A stretch of DNA of 64,000 bases. Origin: Stenopsyche tienmushanensis (taxonomy: Eukaryota; Arthropoda; Insecta; Trichoptera; Stenopsychidae). The stretch is from NCBI GenBank assembly GCA_008973525.1, contig WACJ01000552.1, forward strand, positions 1,488,001 to 1,552,000, written 5' to 3'. A model generated the notes under the pieces. It made no database searches and was not told the DNA's origin. It saw only the letters and a list, made by a program, of their open reading frames with translations. Of the stretch, positions 10,431 through 22,100 are shown one piece after another; within the stretch, counting starts at the first letter, position 1; the number at the start of each line of letters is the position of its first letter. The position numbers were made by a program, and so were the translations under genes.

Positions 10431-12377
10431 TAAAAGGTGAGCAGCTTTATTTGGAAAACGGTATCAATTATGAATACTATCAATAATCATCTTATTTTTC
10501 TTTTCTACTTCGAAACTGGTGATGATGAAAATTTACGTACCGATGTATCGCCAATATCGCACATATTACTCTTACAAATTCAACAAACTGATCGTATCTA
10601 TATTTTAAGGGTTTACGTGTATTATATTTTTATCAAGTGATGGAATTATAAAAATATTTTTTAAATTTGAAATAATGTTCATAAATCCTTGTTAACTACT
10701 TGAGGGCTTGTGTAAATCGTTCTATTATAATTTTATTTCTGGCAAACAATTAATGATTTTTGCTTAAAATACACTTAGATTTACATTAAGCTTCAATATT
10801 GTTGTACATCATTTTAATTAAAATGTTTTCTTGTTTCAGGTAAGCCCAAATTGGAATTCAAATATGGTTACTTGGTTTGAAATGTAAGTAAATCGTGGAA
10901 GGACAAAATTTGTTTACAATTTATTATATAGCTGTATAAAGTACCGATAAAACGATCGACTAATTTATTTTATTATAAATAGATTTGGCAAGTGGGGGGG
11001 GGGGGCAGTGGCTATCCCAAGGGAGTACACACAATAGTTTTACTAGCGAATCCCATTGTAGGGTCGTTATCAGCCAACAATGAGTCCCGTTCTTTATCTG
11101 AAGGCTTAACTATTCCGGTGAACAAAACCCACCTTCATTTAGATTAACCGCCTGAGATTCGAGCCAAGTTTCCGTGGCCGATAGTCGCATTACACATCGA
11201 AATGCTGTTATTATATTTTTTTGCCAAGCTTATCCGTTTGACTCGGATATTGAGTGCGCCAGGGGAAAAAAGTTCGAGAGCTTTGTTACGCCCAACCATT
11301 GTTATGTGCAGATTTTTTTCGCTCTCGGAAAGTATTATTGGCACAATGGGGTTCGGCATGTGCCGTATTATTCACAAAACAATAAATTACATATACACAC
11401 CCTCCGTATACTCTTACAGAAGTGAATACAAAACAATAAGTATCATACATTAACAAAGCGCCGACCTGGGCCCTATAAATTAACGACCAGATGCTCTTAC
11501 CGTTTAATTCGCGAAATTCCGGCAAAATTTGATAAAAACGCGCAAAGGTTGATGACGACTGTCGAATTTTAATCAGATTTTTTCCTCCTTCGAATAAAGT
11601 CCGTCCCCATTGATATTAAAAATCCGTGCTAGTGAATGCGAATGGGGACCCGGGCAACACATAATTTGTCGCAGGTCGCTTTTTGCCCCCTCGGCACACG
11701 CACCCCCATCCGGGAGGGTCGTCTCCGAACACCGAGTTGTGTTCTGTTTACCAACCCATAACTTGGTGTTTATCCCATGACTATACGTGCCCGGCAGATG
11801 TGTGTGCGTGTGCAGGGCCGCGCTTTGCTTCGGGACACGCGCCCTCCTACAATTTGGGTCGTGACACACCGCGCTTGGAATACATCTTCATGTAATAAAT
11901 TACGAATTCAGCTTTCATCTTCAATATCAATTTTCTTTGTGTTCATTTCATCGTCTTCGCAGGGGTGGGGTTAGGGGGAGGGGGCTGAGATTGACACGAT
12001 GCGTTTCGGTCTGCAATTTATTTCTCGTAAAATATATGTACCTATAAACTGATTCCCATGCAAGTTATTCATCCTTTGATACCATAACAAAATTTATTTG
12101 GTACTATACAAATAAGAAAAGCCATGTATAGATTTATTTTCTACTCTTTTTTATTACTTTTGATGCCATTTTATAGCCTATTCTAAATAATATAATGAGT
12201 TTTTGATGGATACCTTATTAAGGGTGCAAAAATAATGAAATGAAAAATATATTTCTTATGTAGATAAAATTACATCCAATTACTTTTCATTGTAATTTGC
12301 TTAATTATCTAGCGTATTTTAAATTGGATAAATAAGTGTGATTATATTTTGATAAATACAGACATTTAAAAGAAAGT
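10431..12377. other. Intronic or intergenic DNA with a GC-balanced island
   Basis: AT-rich to about 10980, then a run of 13 G residues near 10997-11009, then a GC-balanced island at about 11040-11990. Several open frames of 65 to 98 codons overlap on both strands in the island; none has a recognisable domain and they look like chance frames in DNA with fewer stops. AT-rich sequence returns after 12000. No gene recognised. Confidence 0.5.
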
Positions 12378-12389
12378 ATACTTAGGAAG

Positions 12390-12505
12390 TGAACGAGGAG
12401 GTGAATGTATGACACAGACGAATTGGATGTAACCCCTTCTTGTGAATGGATATTGAAGAGGCCCTAGCTTTGCAGTGGACTGTTTGTGGCTGCACTACGA
12501 TGATG
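12390..12505 (+). mobile_element. 5'-truncated retroposon with 12-bp target duplication
   Basis: A 116-bp insert flanked by perfect copies of ATACTTAGGAAG at 12378-12389 and 12506-12517. It ends in a short GATGATG run. Nearly the same sequence recurs at 39622-39740, without the duplication. The 3' anchored, 5' cut-off form with a microsatellite end and a 12-bp duplication is the signature of target-primed reverse transcription, as made by RTE- or R1/Jockey-type LINEs. One frame reads MDIEEALALQWTVCGC, which may be the last codons of a LINE ORF2. I cannot name the parent element. Confidence 0.75.
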
Positions 12506-12814
12506 ATACTTAGGAAGAAGACGCTTACTCTATGAGATATAATACTACTGCACATACCGACTAACTGTTTCAGCATAATCTCCACCCTTCATATCAATCA
12601 ATTATATTTATATACCTATCTTATTCATATTAATTTCTTACTTTTAATTTGTTCGCCTTAAAAATTCAATTATTAGAGTATACTACGTAACTCTTACCCA
12701 TATATGAAAAATGATGCGAAATAAAAATATGTAAACCATAAACAAACTATATGAAAGGTCTGCAAGGCACAAAATTTTGTAATTATTCCAAAAACTCATA
12801 TGCAAAAATGGATA

Positions 12815-13758
12815 CACTCAAACCTCTTTTTATGCGATTTTTTTTTGTTCGATTTCGAAGTTATGCAGTTTTTTTTAAACATGTACGTATCGAGATTTGG
12901 GACTGTGAAAATCATATTGCATCTGATATCTCTGAATTAATACCACGCCCTTTATTATGGTTTAGATTTTTGAAAATAATGATTTCGTTTTTATAGATTT
13001 TTTTTTTAAAAAATACATTCTCCAAAAGAATTTCCAAAATTCCAACTACTATAATGAAATGTCCTACCATAATGAAATTTTTTAACGCGTTTTTCTCGAA
13101 ACTACTTTTTTCAGCACGGTTGACATTGTATCTCAAGTTTCATTTAACTAATTTACTTCAAACTGAGTACGAATCTTTTGTATACAACCCTCTATTATTC
13201 CTGCCAGATTTATGTCAAAATGTATTTTTTAACTATTTAAAAAAAATAAAACTGTGACAAAATAAAGCCAAAAAATGACTTGACTGTATTTTTTTAAACA
13301 GTCGCCATTTTGTGTTTTTTTTTTGTTAGGGACTATAGTGACATCTTTGTTAATTAAGAATTATATTGTTGAAATGAGAAAATCTACATAGAACAGTAAT
13401 GACATTGACACTAGGTCTACTGTTTATTCCGAAAAAGAGAGCGACTTTGAGTCATATCGAAAATGGGAACGAAAATTATCATACAGTGATGATAGTTTGT
13501 AATTAAAATATTTAATATATCTCTAGTGAATGTTTGGAATTTGAGATGGCGGATCTCATATGCCTTATGGTTTTCATTTTTTTATTAACTTTTTTTAATG
13601 CAATTTTGGAACTTTTTCATTTTTTTATATAGCCGTTTCAAAGTTATGCGGTTTTTAAAATCCACGGAACACATCTTCACTTTTTCTATGTAAGTCAAAG
13701 CTTTTTCTGTGCGATTTTCCGCGAAACGCATCTACCGCAAAAAAAAAAGGTTTAAGTT
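12815..13758 (+). mobile_element. TA-flanked MITE, Tigger/pogo-like, copy A
   Basis: Begins CACTCAAACCTCTTTTTATG at 12815 and ends with GGTTTAAGTT at 13758. The ends are inverted repeats of each other and each is bounded by TA (12813-12814 and 13759-13760). TA duplication and an AACCTC-plus-TTTTTATGCG end recall Tigger/pogo elements of the Tc1/mariner superfamily. Subterminal blocks GATTTCGAAGTTATGC near 12853 and TTTCAAAGTTATGCGG near 13638 recur in the other copies. At 944 bp this is the longest of three copies in the window. No transposase is visible, so it is non-autonomous. The longest open frames (74 to 81 codons) are not conserved. Confidence 0.75.
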
Positions 13759-13930
13759 TATATTGAAGAATACAAACATCATGGGTAAAATATGCAACAT
13801 ATGTACACTTTTTGGCGCGCTGAGTAAAAGTCCTAGCTCTCATAATAAATACACATAAATCCGAAGAAATAACAAATTGAGCTACCATATTTTTCTGAAC
13901 TTATCCAAAGATGTCACTAACAAATGTAAT

Positions 13931-14384
13931 TTAATCCCTTAAAGATGTTTTTAGAAAGATCATTCTTATACGTTAAGTTCGAAGATAGACAGAAACGGAG
14001 AATATCTTACACGTCGAGTTTGGAAAAAAACAGAGACGTAGAAAGTATCTTGCAGGTCAGGGATTGCGAATGTGAGACAGAAACGGAAAGAGTATCTTGC
14101 GTACATCGTACGATTATATAGATCGTTAACACAAATTTATCAACTAATAATGATATGTGAATGATATAATGAATCGATTTCAAGTGTAATGTTTATGTTT
14201 ACTTGAAGAAATTGCCTAATATTGTGTGCTATCAAGAGCGTTTATTTATTTAAATACAAGTTTCATACACGCTGCGACGGTCCTGCCAGATAAGTGGATT
14301 TGTATGGATGAAAAGTAGCGGATATACAAATATTTCTTATAAGTTTAGAATGATATAAAATTAGTTCACTACTTAAGGGGTTAA
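13931..14384 (+). mobile_element. TTAA-flanked MITE, copy 1
   Basis: TTAA at 13931-13934 and 14381-14384 flank a roughly 446-bp element. It starts TCCCTTAAAGATG and ends CACTACTTAAGGGG, so the ends are imperfect inverted repeats. TTAA targets and CCCTTAA ends are typical of piggyBac-type MITEs. A diverged copy lies at 17859-18282 and shares blocks such as TATCTTGC, CGTACGATT, TATAGATCG, ATTTATC(A/G)ACTAATAAT and GATTTCAAGTGTA. No coding capacity is seen. Confidence 0.75.
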
Positions 14385-17300
14385 GAATATAGCAAATATA
14401 ATTAAAATATGGGGTGTGCGATCATAGACATATATGGACCTATGAGGACGGCGTTTCTTTCGTTATAAGCGATAATTAACGATTGGCAAAATAAATTTAA
14501 AATTATTAATTTAAAGACTCGATTGAATACACCCGGACTATGCGAAATATGAATTAATGAATTTATATTGTTTAAAATAAAAATATTGTAATACTGATGA
14601 ATTGAAATAAAAATCTAGTAGTATAAATCTTTCATGGAATATTTCCAAAGAGTATTGCTTTCAAACAACATTTCCAGCTCTAATTTAAATGGGGCATTGA
14701 AAAATCACGAAGGCTTTACAGAAAAGGGGTCCCTCACATTTTGAGTTTATTTTATTTCGGACATAAATTCTTCTGGCGAAAAACAGCACGAATTCGCTTA
14801 ATACGAAAATCGCCCAAAATATACGATTATGTGCTTAAATGAATATTTATATACTTAATGGAATCCATTGGAAAACAGATGCAGGCGTACACATATCCTA
14901 TGGAATTAATAAATCCGAACAAATAAAAAAGGCGTAATGGCCGAAAGTGATTTATTGTGCAAATTTAATTTCGAAGTATGGAGCCGGGGCAGATCGGAAA
15001 TGTAAATAAAAGCCTTATTCATTTCCGCGTGTAGGCCGTACGGGTGCGTCGAGGGCGCCCAACTTGTGCAATATCGCCCAGGGCTGTGAATTTCATAAAT
15101 TGAGGCACCACCGGTCCACACAATGTGTTTACTTCGACGGGAAGGTCGCGGCCCTCGCTAATATGTTAATTTTAGGGGCTGGTTGGCTTTTACTCCGAAT
15201 TCTTGGGATACCTTCGCATATTTATATTGGCCATCAAAATATGAGCAACTATGCACGCATAATTTTATCGAAATTAAATTAATTAAAAACGGTTTCATTT
15301 GTGTGAGCTATTTTCGCTCAGAGATGGGAGCTAATCTGCAGAGTTTACTGATGCATCACATTATAATCCCATTCCGTGTGAGCTGTACGAATTCTGCATT
15401 CTCGTTGGGAATTTCTTACTCCCAGTTTCAATAATTCCTTTTAGATGGCGCAATTTCCTGCTCTTGGATAATCTCACTAAAGAATCCTTAACATGGTTTC
15501 GTTAAATGGCTTAGCGAAGAGCATCCGATCGAAAGATATTGTGACAGTAATTATGGACATTCTAAATGCAGAAAATATAAATGAGCATAAGATAATACAA
15601 AGCATGTAATCAGTATACCAAATCTTTTATAACATTTTCTTCAATGATTTTGGCATACTTTTCAAGATGTTGGCAATATATAATTGAGATTTCATGTGCC
15701 CAAACATATTTGATTGATATCTGGCACTGTTTAGCATTTGGCACTGATTGATATTGAATACTGTTTATTTGACAATTTAATCATGAAAATGATTCCAAAA
15801 TTTAGAGATTTTAAATCGAAACAATCTACAAACCAGTTAAAGAAAGTTATTATTCTTTGAGAAAATGTAAAATAGATTTTAATGCAAATCTTGCATACAA
15901 ATCTAGCAAATATTTGCATATCTAGCAGCATGTGCAGTTTAACTTGTTTTTCAGTGTCTTAAAAAACTCGTTAGATATTAAATATCTATCCTCTTTGCAT
16001 TGTGGTTGTCTTCCAGTATGACTTTAGTAGAAGCCATTCAAAAAATTATTGTCAAAATAAGTCGCCAAATTCCCAGATTTCATGTTTTAATAAGTTTTTA
16101 AATTTTCAATAAAGGATAATTCAAAATTTTCTTCGTGGTCTCAATTGATATAATTTGCATTTTAAGAATAACTATTTACATTATTTATTTTTAACAATGG
16201 AAAGCTCAACATGACGATTATCGAATATCAAACACGGGTTTTATTGAGCTTTAATGTCAATTTAAAGTATAGTAGTATATATAGTATCGATAAATGAGTA
16301 AATGTTTGGATGGTATACTTTCAATAAAAGCATGGCACAGGGCTTGTGTCGTCGAATATTAACAATTGCCGGATTTGATAGCATGAAAAAGTTTATTAAT
16401 TGGTCGTATACAATCACTCGATCTATGTTACATATGTTGTATCATCAGTTATTATAATATATTTTTATAACCCATTACCTTCACAAATTTACTATAAATA
16501 TATATATACATATGCCAATAAAATTTGAAAGAAGATATTTTTCTGTAATTTTCCAGTCCATCTTGATTCTATCGATCCATTTTATACCTGTCGACTGTCA
16601 TTTTATGACTTATTGTTTGCTTTGTCATATGATATTTTTTTTACCGATTCAACCCCTTTCATTCTTTTAATAATTCCATGAACATTTTTCTTACTCACAT
16701 GTTACTTTGATGATCACACCCCAGTATTCCCGAAGTACAATGCTACATAGCCTCAGGCGTAGATCTCAACTTCTGACATCCTTTGAAAATTATTTTCCAT
16801 GTTTTACAACCGCACGTCATTTCGCTGCTAAAAGGCATTTAGATTTATAACTATGCGGATTTCCTCCGTAATTAATTTAAATTATTCTTAAATTAACCCC
16901 TTAAGCGCGGTTTTTCAATGCAGTAAATCATATTTATGCTCTTTCAACAGTATTTAAATGATAAATGTGAATTCCGGCATACTCTACGATTTGATGCTAA
17001 GCCATTTATTAAAATAGAGGTAGCGCGGATGTTATCGAGCGTCTACGGATCACGGGCCGTTACTTTATTATCCCTGCATTGGTTAATGTTTATATATGCC
17101 AAAAGTGTAGAGCAGCTTGTAGCATAACCAGTACAGCGATACATGTGGTCAAGTTTCACAGAGCAGGTATCGCGTGTACCGTCTGTATGCAATATTCGGT
17201 CTATTTAGCTTCTCTGGTAGCTGCATACGGCCACTGAAAATTTTCGATCCTCCCACAACCCTCTTTAAGGGTGAATTTAATGCATTCGCTGGGGGTTTAA

Positions 17301-17858
17301 ATTGTTTTATTTTCAAGATTAGCTAATTCAGAGGCAAAGCGGCTGTGACAAGGGTGGCGTGCGGGCCACATATTTCGTCGGCTTGACATATAACTCTTGC
17401 ACTTATCGGCCCTTTTTGCTATTCGTCTTTTTTTATTTTGGTCTGGAACGAATAAAGATTAAGCTGAAACATTATGAGCCTTATTTGTTACATGATAGCT
17501 CACAATTTATTTTTATTGTAGCTCTAAGTAGGAGGCGAGATATTCTTTCGGTGTCGTTGATCGATTGTATAATATATAATATGGCTAAGATTCCAATCAA
17601 TGGAATAAAAAAGCCTCCCCAACCCACCCATATATAAATAAATATTTTATATTTAAACATCATCGAAAAAAATATAGTCAATAAAAAAACAACAATAAAA
17701 ATTAAATACATTCATTTTTTAAATTTATTACTGAAAATCTATCATCCCTAATATATAATGCAATCTAAAAAGTTTTACTACAGAATAATAATTTAATAAA
17801 TATTACAGTACAGTAAATATCTTTTTTAAAATTTCACTACTATTATTTATTTCGTATT
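14385..17858. other. AT-rich intronic DNA
   Basis: No gene recognised. GC-balanced patches lie at about 14660-15420 and 16980-17400. At 16893 TTAA followed by CCCCTTAAGCGCGG looks like the left end of another TTAA-type MITE, but no clean right end was found. A TA-rich simple repeat lies near 16498-16512. The 63 to 92 codon open frames carry no domain. Confidence 0.45.
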
Positions 17859-18282
17859 TTAACCTTTTGAGGAGTTCAGTCGCGTATTTGCGATCAAATT
17901 TTAGTGATTCAAAAAGAGCATTCTTGCACGTTGAGCTCGGAGAGAGACAGACATGGAGAGTATCTTGCAAGTTGAGTTTGGAGAGAGATAGACGGAGATT
18001 GTCTTGCGTATATCGTACGATTGTATAGATCGATAACCCAAATTTATCGACTAATAATAACACAAATTAAAAGATTTCAAGTGTATTGTTTATGTTAACG
18101 AGAAGAAATAAACGAATATTATGTGATATCGACAGTGTTTATTTTTTTATATACAAGCTTCATACGCGCTGCGCAGTCCTGACAGATAAGTGAATTTTTA
18201 CGGACGATTAGTGACAAACATACGAATATAGCATCTAAGTTTATTATGCTAAACTTAGCTCACTACTCAATGGACAATGTAA
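17859..18282 (+). mobile_element. TTAA-flanked MITE, copy 2 (decayed)
   Basis: TTAA at 17859-17862 followed by CCTTTTGAGGAG. The right end, CACTACTCAATGGACAATGT near 18261-18280, is a worn version of the copy 1 end. The middle aligns with 13931-14384 by eye over most of its length, including GAGAGAGACAGAC, CTTGC, CGTACGATT, TATAGATCG and TTCAAGTGTA blocks. Divergence is clear, so the two inserted long ago or from different subfamilies. Confidence 0.68.
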
Positions 18283-18819
18283 AAAATATTCAAGAAATCT
18301 GGAAATTTACTTTCAAGAATACATTTATTTTAACGACTCATTATAATGAAATCATAACTAATGTCAGGTATTTTTAGATGGATGTGATTCATGTTCTAAT
18401 AATACAAGATCAACCCTCTCGAGTTACTTCGATATTTTTTTTATATTGATTGATGCGGTTTTTAAATGAAACTTCTATAGGTGCGATAAGGGGTTTAATA
18501 AAATAAGGGATAATTTAGGATAAGTTGGTTTGAACGTCACAAAAAATGAAACTGCAGGTGGCATTAAATTGGAAAGAGAGGGAGAATCATTTTTAGCAAA
18601 GCAACCATAAGATCAGTACCATACCTGTTTTATTATAAATTATACATATAAATATAGTTTCATCTTTTAGATACTATACTTTTCTGTAAAAACATATCGC
18701 GAAAAAGGCATTGGAAGATGATAATCAAAATGAAAGCTAAAACTAATTTGTCAGAATAATTATTTGTCAACATCTAATTACATTATCTCATATTGTTTTT
18801 AAAATAACCCTTTTAAAAC
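18283..18819. other. AT-rich DNA, nothing recognised
   Basis: No gene or repeat was recognised. AAGGGGTTTAA at about 18488 could be a stray TTAA-MITE end. Confidence 0.4.
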
Positions 18820-19146
18820 CAGGACTTCAAACCGTTATTTTTTTCATCTCGGTTTCGATTAATTTTCTAATGTTTCTTAAACAAAGATAAGACGAGTTTG
18901 ATAGTAAGAAATCAGTGAATATTTTTTGTCATTTCTGGAAACTTAATAAAGTTTTCAAACAGAATGCATTTTGGGAGAAATTTCAGATTTGTATCAAAAA
19001 TATAAAAAAATGTTTTCAATAAAAATTAATTGAGAAATCAGATTTTTTTTTTGAGAAATGAGAATTTGCGATTTTTCATATTTCTCGAGAATTTCTCGAG
19101 AAATAATTCTCGAGAAGAGACTATATGCGTGACCATATGGTCACGC
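18820..19146 (+). repeat. hAT-like MITE end with palindrome cluster
   Basis: Starts CAGGACTTCAAACCG, a one-base variant of the CAGGGCTTCAAACC end also seen at 47691 (+) and 38927 (-). This end type is common in insect hAT MITEs whose interior is rich in CGGTTT. Toward the right lie three copies of the palindrome TTCTCGAGAA (19082, 19093, 19107) and a perfect 20-bp palindrome at 19127-19146. The right boundary is uncertain and the palindromes may belong to a different repeat. Confidence 0.45.
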
Positions 19147-22100
19147 AGTCACGCAACGAACGCTTAAAAGCGTGTCGAAATTGTATTATCCCTTAGCTTT
19201 TTATCATTGTATATCATGAGCAATTTTAAACGCTTGTACATCCTTTATAGTTTTGCGTACGTGTATCTTTTTTGTTGTTAACAAAAAAATGGAAACAATT
19301 TGTTTTGTACGTAAGCATGAAAAAGGACATGATTTATGCGACAACCTGATACCTAAAAAAATATTACGGCATTACAAGTAAGTCTGTGGTGATAAATATA
19401 ACGTGCGTGACCAATCTAGCGACTTGATTCTAAACAGTGACATATCTTACTTAGTTTGCAAAAAATACGACCCCTTAAAGAAATTCTTGACGTACTTAAA
19501 TTTATGCTTAGAAAGATAATTATTGTCGCAAAAAATGTTAATAAAAGCAAAACGGTAGGTCTTGGGTGGAATTTAAGGCCTTAAATAAAAAAAAAATATT
19601 TAAAAATTTTGATATTTTTTTATACTTGATAAAGCACTTAAAACTTCTTCTAGGATCTTATGAAACATTTGACGCGTTTAAAACAATGCTATAATTTTTT
19701 AGGCTGGGAATTTATTATTTCCACCATATAACGGCTGGTATATAATGCTATTTTGATACGCACATAACTTACGCAGGACTTTTATTAAAGTTTTACATAA
19801 AAGACCGTCGGTGTAATATAGAAGTTGAAGCAGAACTAGCACTAAAAATGTAGTAAAATTAATGAAAGTACATTAAGGCCACCATTTCTGCACCTTATCT
19901 CTACGATGTCGACTTGTAGAAATCTCTGACATGTGAACAAGAATATTTTAACACTTTAATCCTCTCCTTTTTTAATACGCAATCGCGTGCCTGAAGGCAC
20001 TAAAAGACGCGATCAATACATCGATATTTTTCGGCTAACGCTTTATTTTAAGTGAGTGGCGCTCAACATTTTTTTCGGCGTGCGTCATTAATCAAGACAC
20101 GAGTCGCGGAGCTAATTCGGGGAAAAAGAGAACGCCGTTCAAATTAAAGTGCTTCGAGATTTTCGCGGGAAATTAACTATATCAATTTATCATAAAATGG
20201 AAGGATTTTCGTAATCCTCCTGTGGTTTGTTTGGGGGACAATTTTATGGTTTCGCTTTTTATTTTGCTGCCATAAATTACACAACCCGAGAAGCCATTAA
20301 ACATGTCATGCAACAAGCACTTCTTGCAGTTGACGGAAATATTACTAAATCATTTTTACAAAGCTCAGAGGTTTTTATTAGATTTATGACAATATTTCTT
20401 TGTTCACCTCACTAACGTATAATTTTCACCATAATGGTCACAAACCGAAACCCTTTTGTAGCAGTAATTTGAATAATATATAACAATCGTTATAATGCTA
20501 GTCAGACGCTATTATACCGTGTAATTTTTTTTTAGGAACTTTACTAAAATATTTCTTTATATACACGAGACATGTGATGTGATAAATTATTGCGGGGCGG
20601 GGTGTAGAAAATCGTAAGTTTTTCACGACCTCAATAAATATTTTGAAGTTTCAATTACAAAAAGAAAGCTTTGGGGTGAAACATAGTAATAAATGTAATG
20701 TTTTAATGCAGTTTTTATGAAAAAATTTTATGGTTGTGTTTAGATATTTTAATGAATTATAAATAAGGCATTTTTATTTTTGTTTGAAGATAATTAAATC
20801 AACATATACAACTAATAATCGTTACACTTTACACAATATATTTACAAAAAAGCTTGAAAACTTGAACCAACCGATCTTGGATTCCATATTTTGAATGATA
20901 AGGAAATAATTAAAGAAATATCTGCAAAACAAGGTCAAGAAGACGAAGAAGAGATTTGCGAGGGGGGAGGTATTGACCCTACACATTCTGAAACTTTTTA
21001 TTGTTGGGAACTAAGAATAATGTAATTCAGGATAACTTATATGTCTTAAGAGTATTAGCCATTTGGCAGCTTTGTCAATTATGATTTTTTTCGATTATCC
21101 GAATTTTTATTATCTGAACTACTTTCATCTCCTATTATTCCGGATAATCGAGGTTATATTGTATATATTATCGAATATCGATATGAAATATAATACGAGG
21201 TTTTAGAATGTCATATGGCGTACTAAATACGTAGCATCGTAAGGGAAAGGTTAACAGTTCTTTTAAATATTCTTAATGTTGTTAAAGTGAGTGTGATCTT
21301 GGACTAAGTTTAGACTCTAAAATTTTAAAACAGACCATGGCCAATTTTCAACAATAATAAACATAATTGAAAAATAATTATTTTAATGATTCTTAAAATC
21401 CTATAATAACTTTACCATATATGGATAGCAATAGAAACCCCCGAATAAAAATATTTCTCTACAAAAGCCTCTAAAGGAGATCGCCTATTTCTAAATTAAA
21501 AATACTAAGGATTTAACGAACTGCAAAATAACTAAAAATATCGTCAATTATAGCTGATCAATAAATTTTATCATTGTAAGAGAAGGTTTACAATAATCTT
21601 TTATAAACTTGCTGAGCAAATAAGAGAAGCATAATTCATAGGAATTGAATTTCTAAGTCTTATGATTTTCATGAATTCCTAACTATTTCAATGAATTATT
21701 TGGAAATTGTACGTGGCTTAAATTTAAATAGAGTATAAATATAGGACAGTACAGTTCATAACCCATTCATTTTAAGTATGAAACGAATTTAGATCAAATC
21801 AAATTAATATATTTGAGTTTAAATACAGAACAATGACGCCTATGAAATAAAATTGTAATTGATACAATAAATAAAATGGAAATACAATTACTAAAACCAC
21901 GCATTAATTTGGTAAACAATTCATTATTTGTATAATTTTTTTCGCTTTAGCAAAGCAACGGGGTGAAAGTTAATCAAACGTTTTATTAAAACTTATTCAT
22001 CGCGTCGGTTTGAATATTAATTTTACACCCCGAAATATTTCAGCTTCGGAGCCCGACACAAAGCCTCCCCTCCGAAAATAATAACGATTCTGAAGATTTC

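Noticed and set aside
19082..19116. TTCTCGAGAA array as a heat-shock element
   Set aside because: The gap between TTC and GAA is four bases, not the two that heat-shock factor needs.
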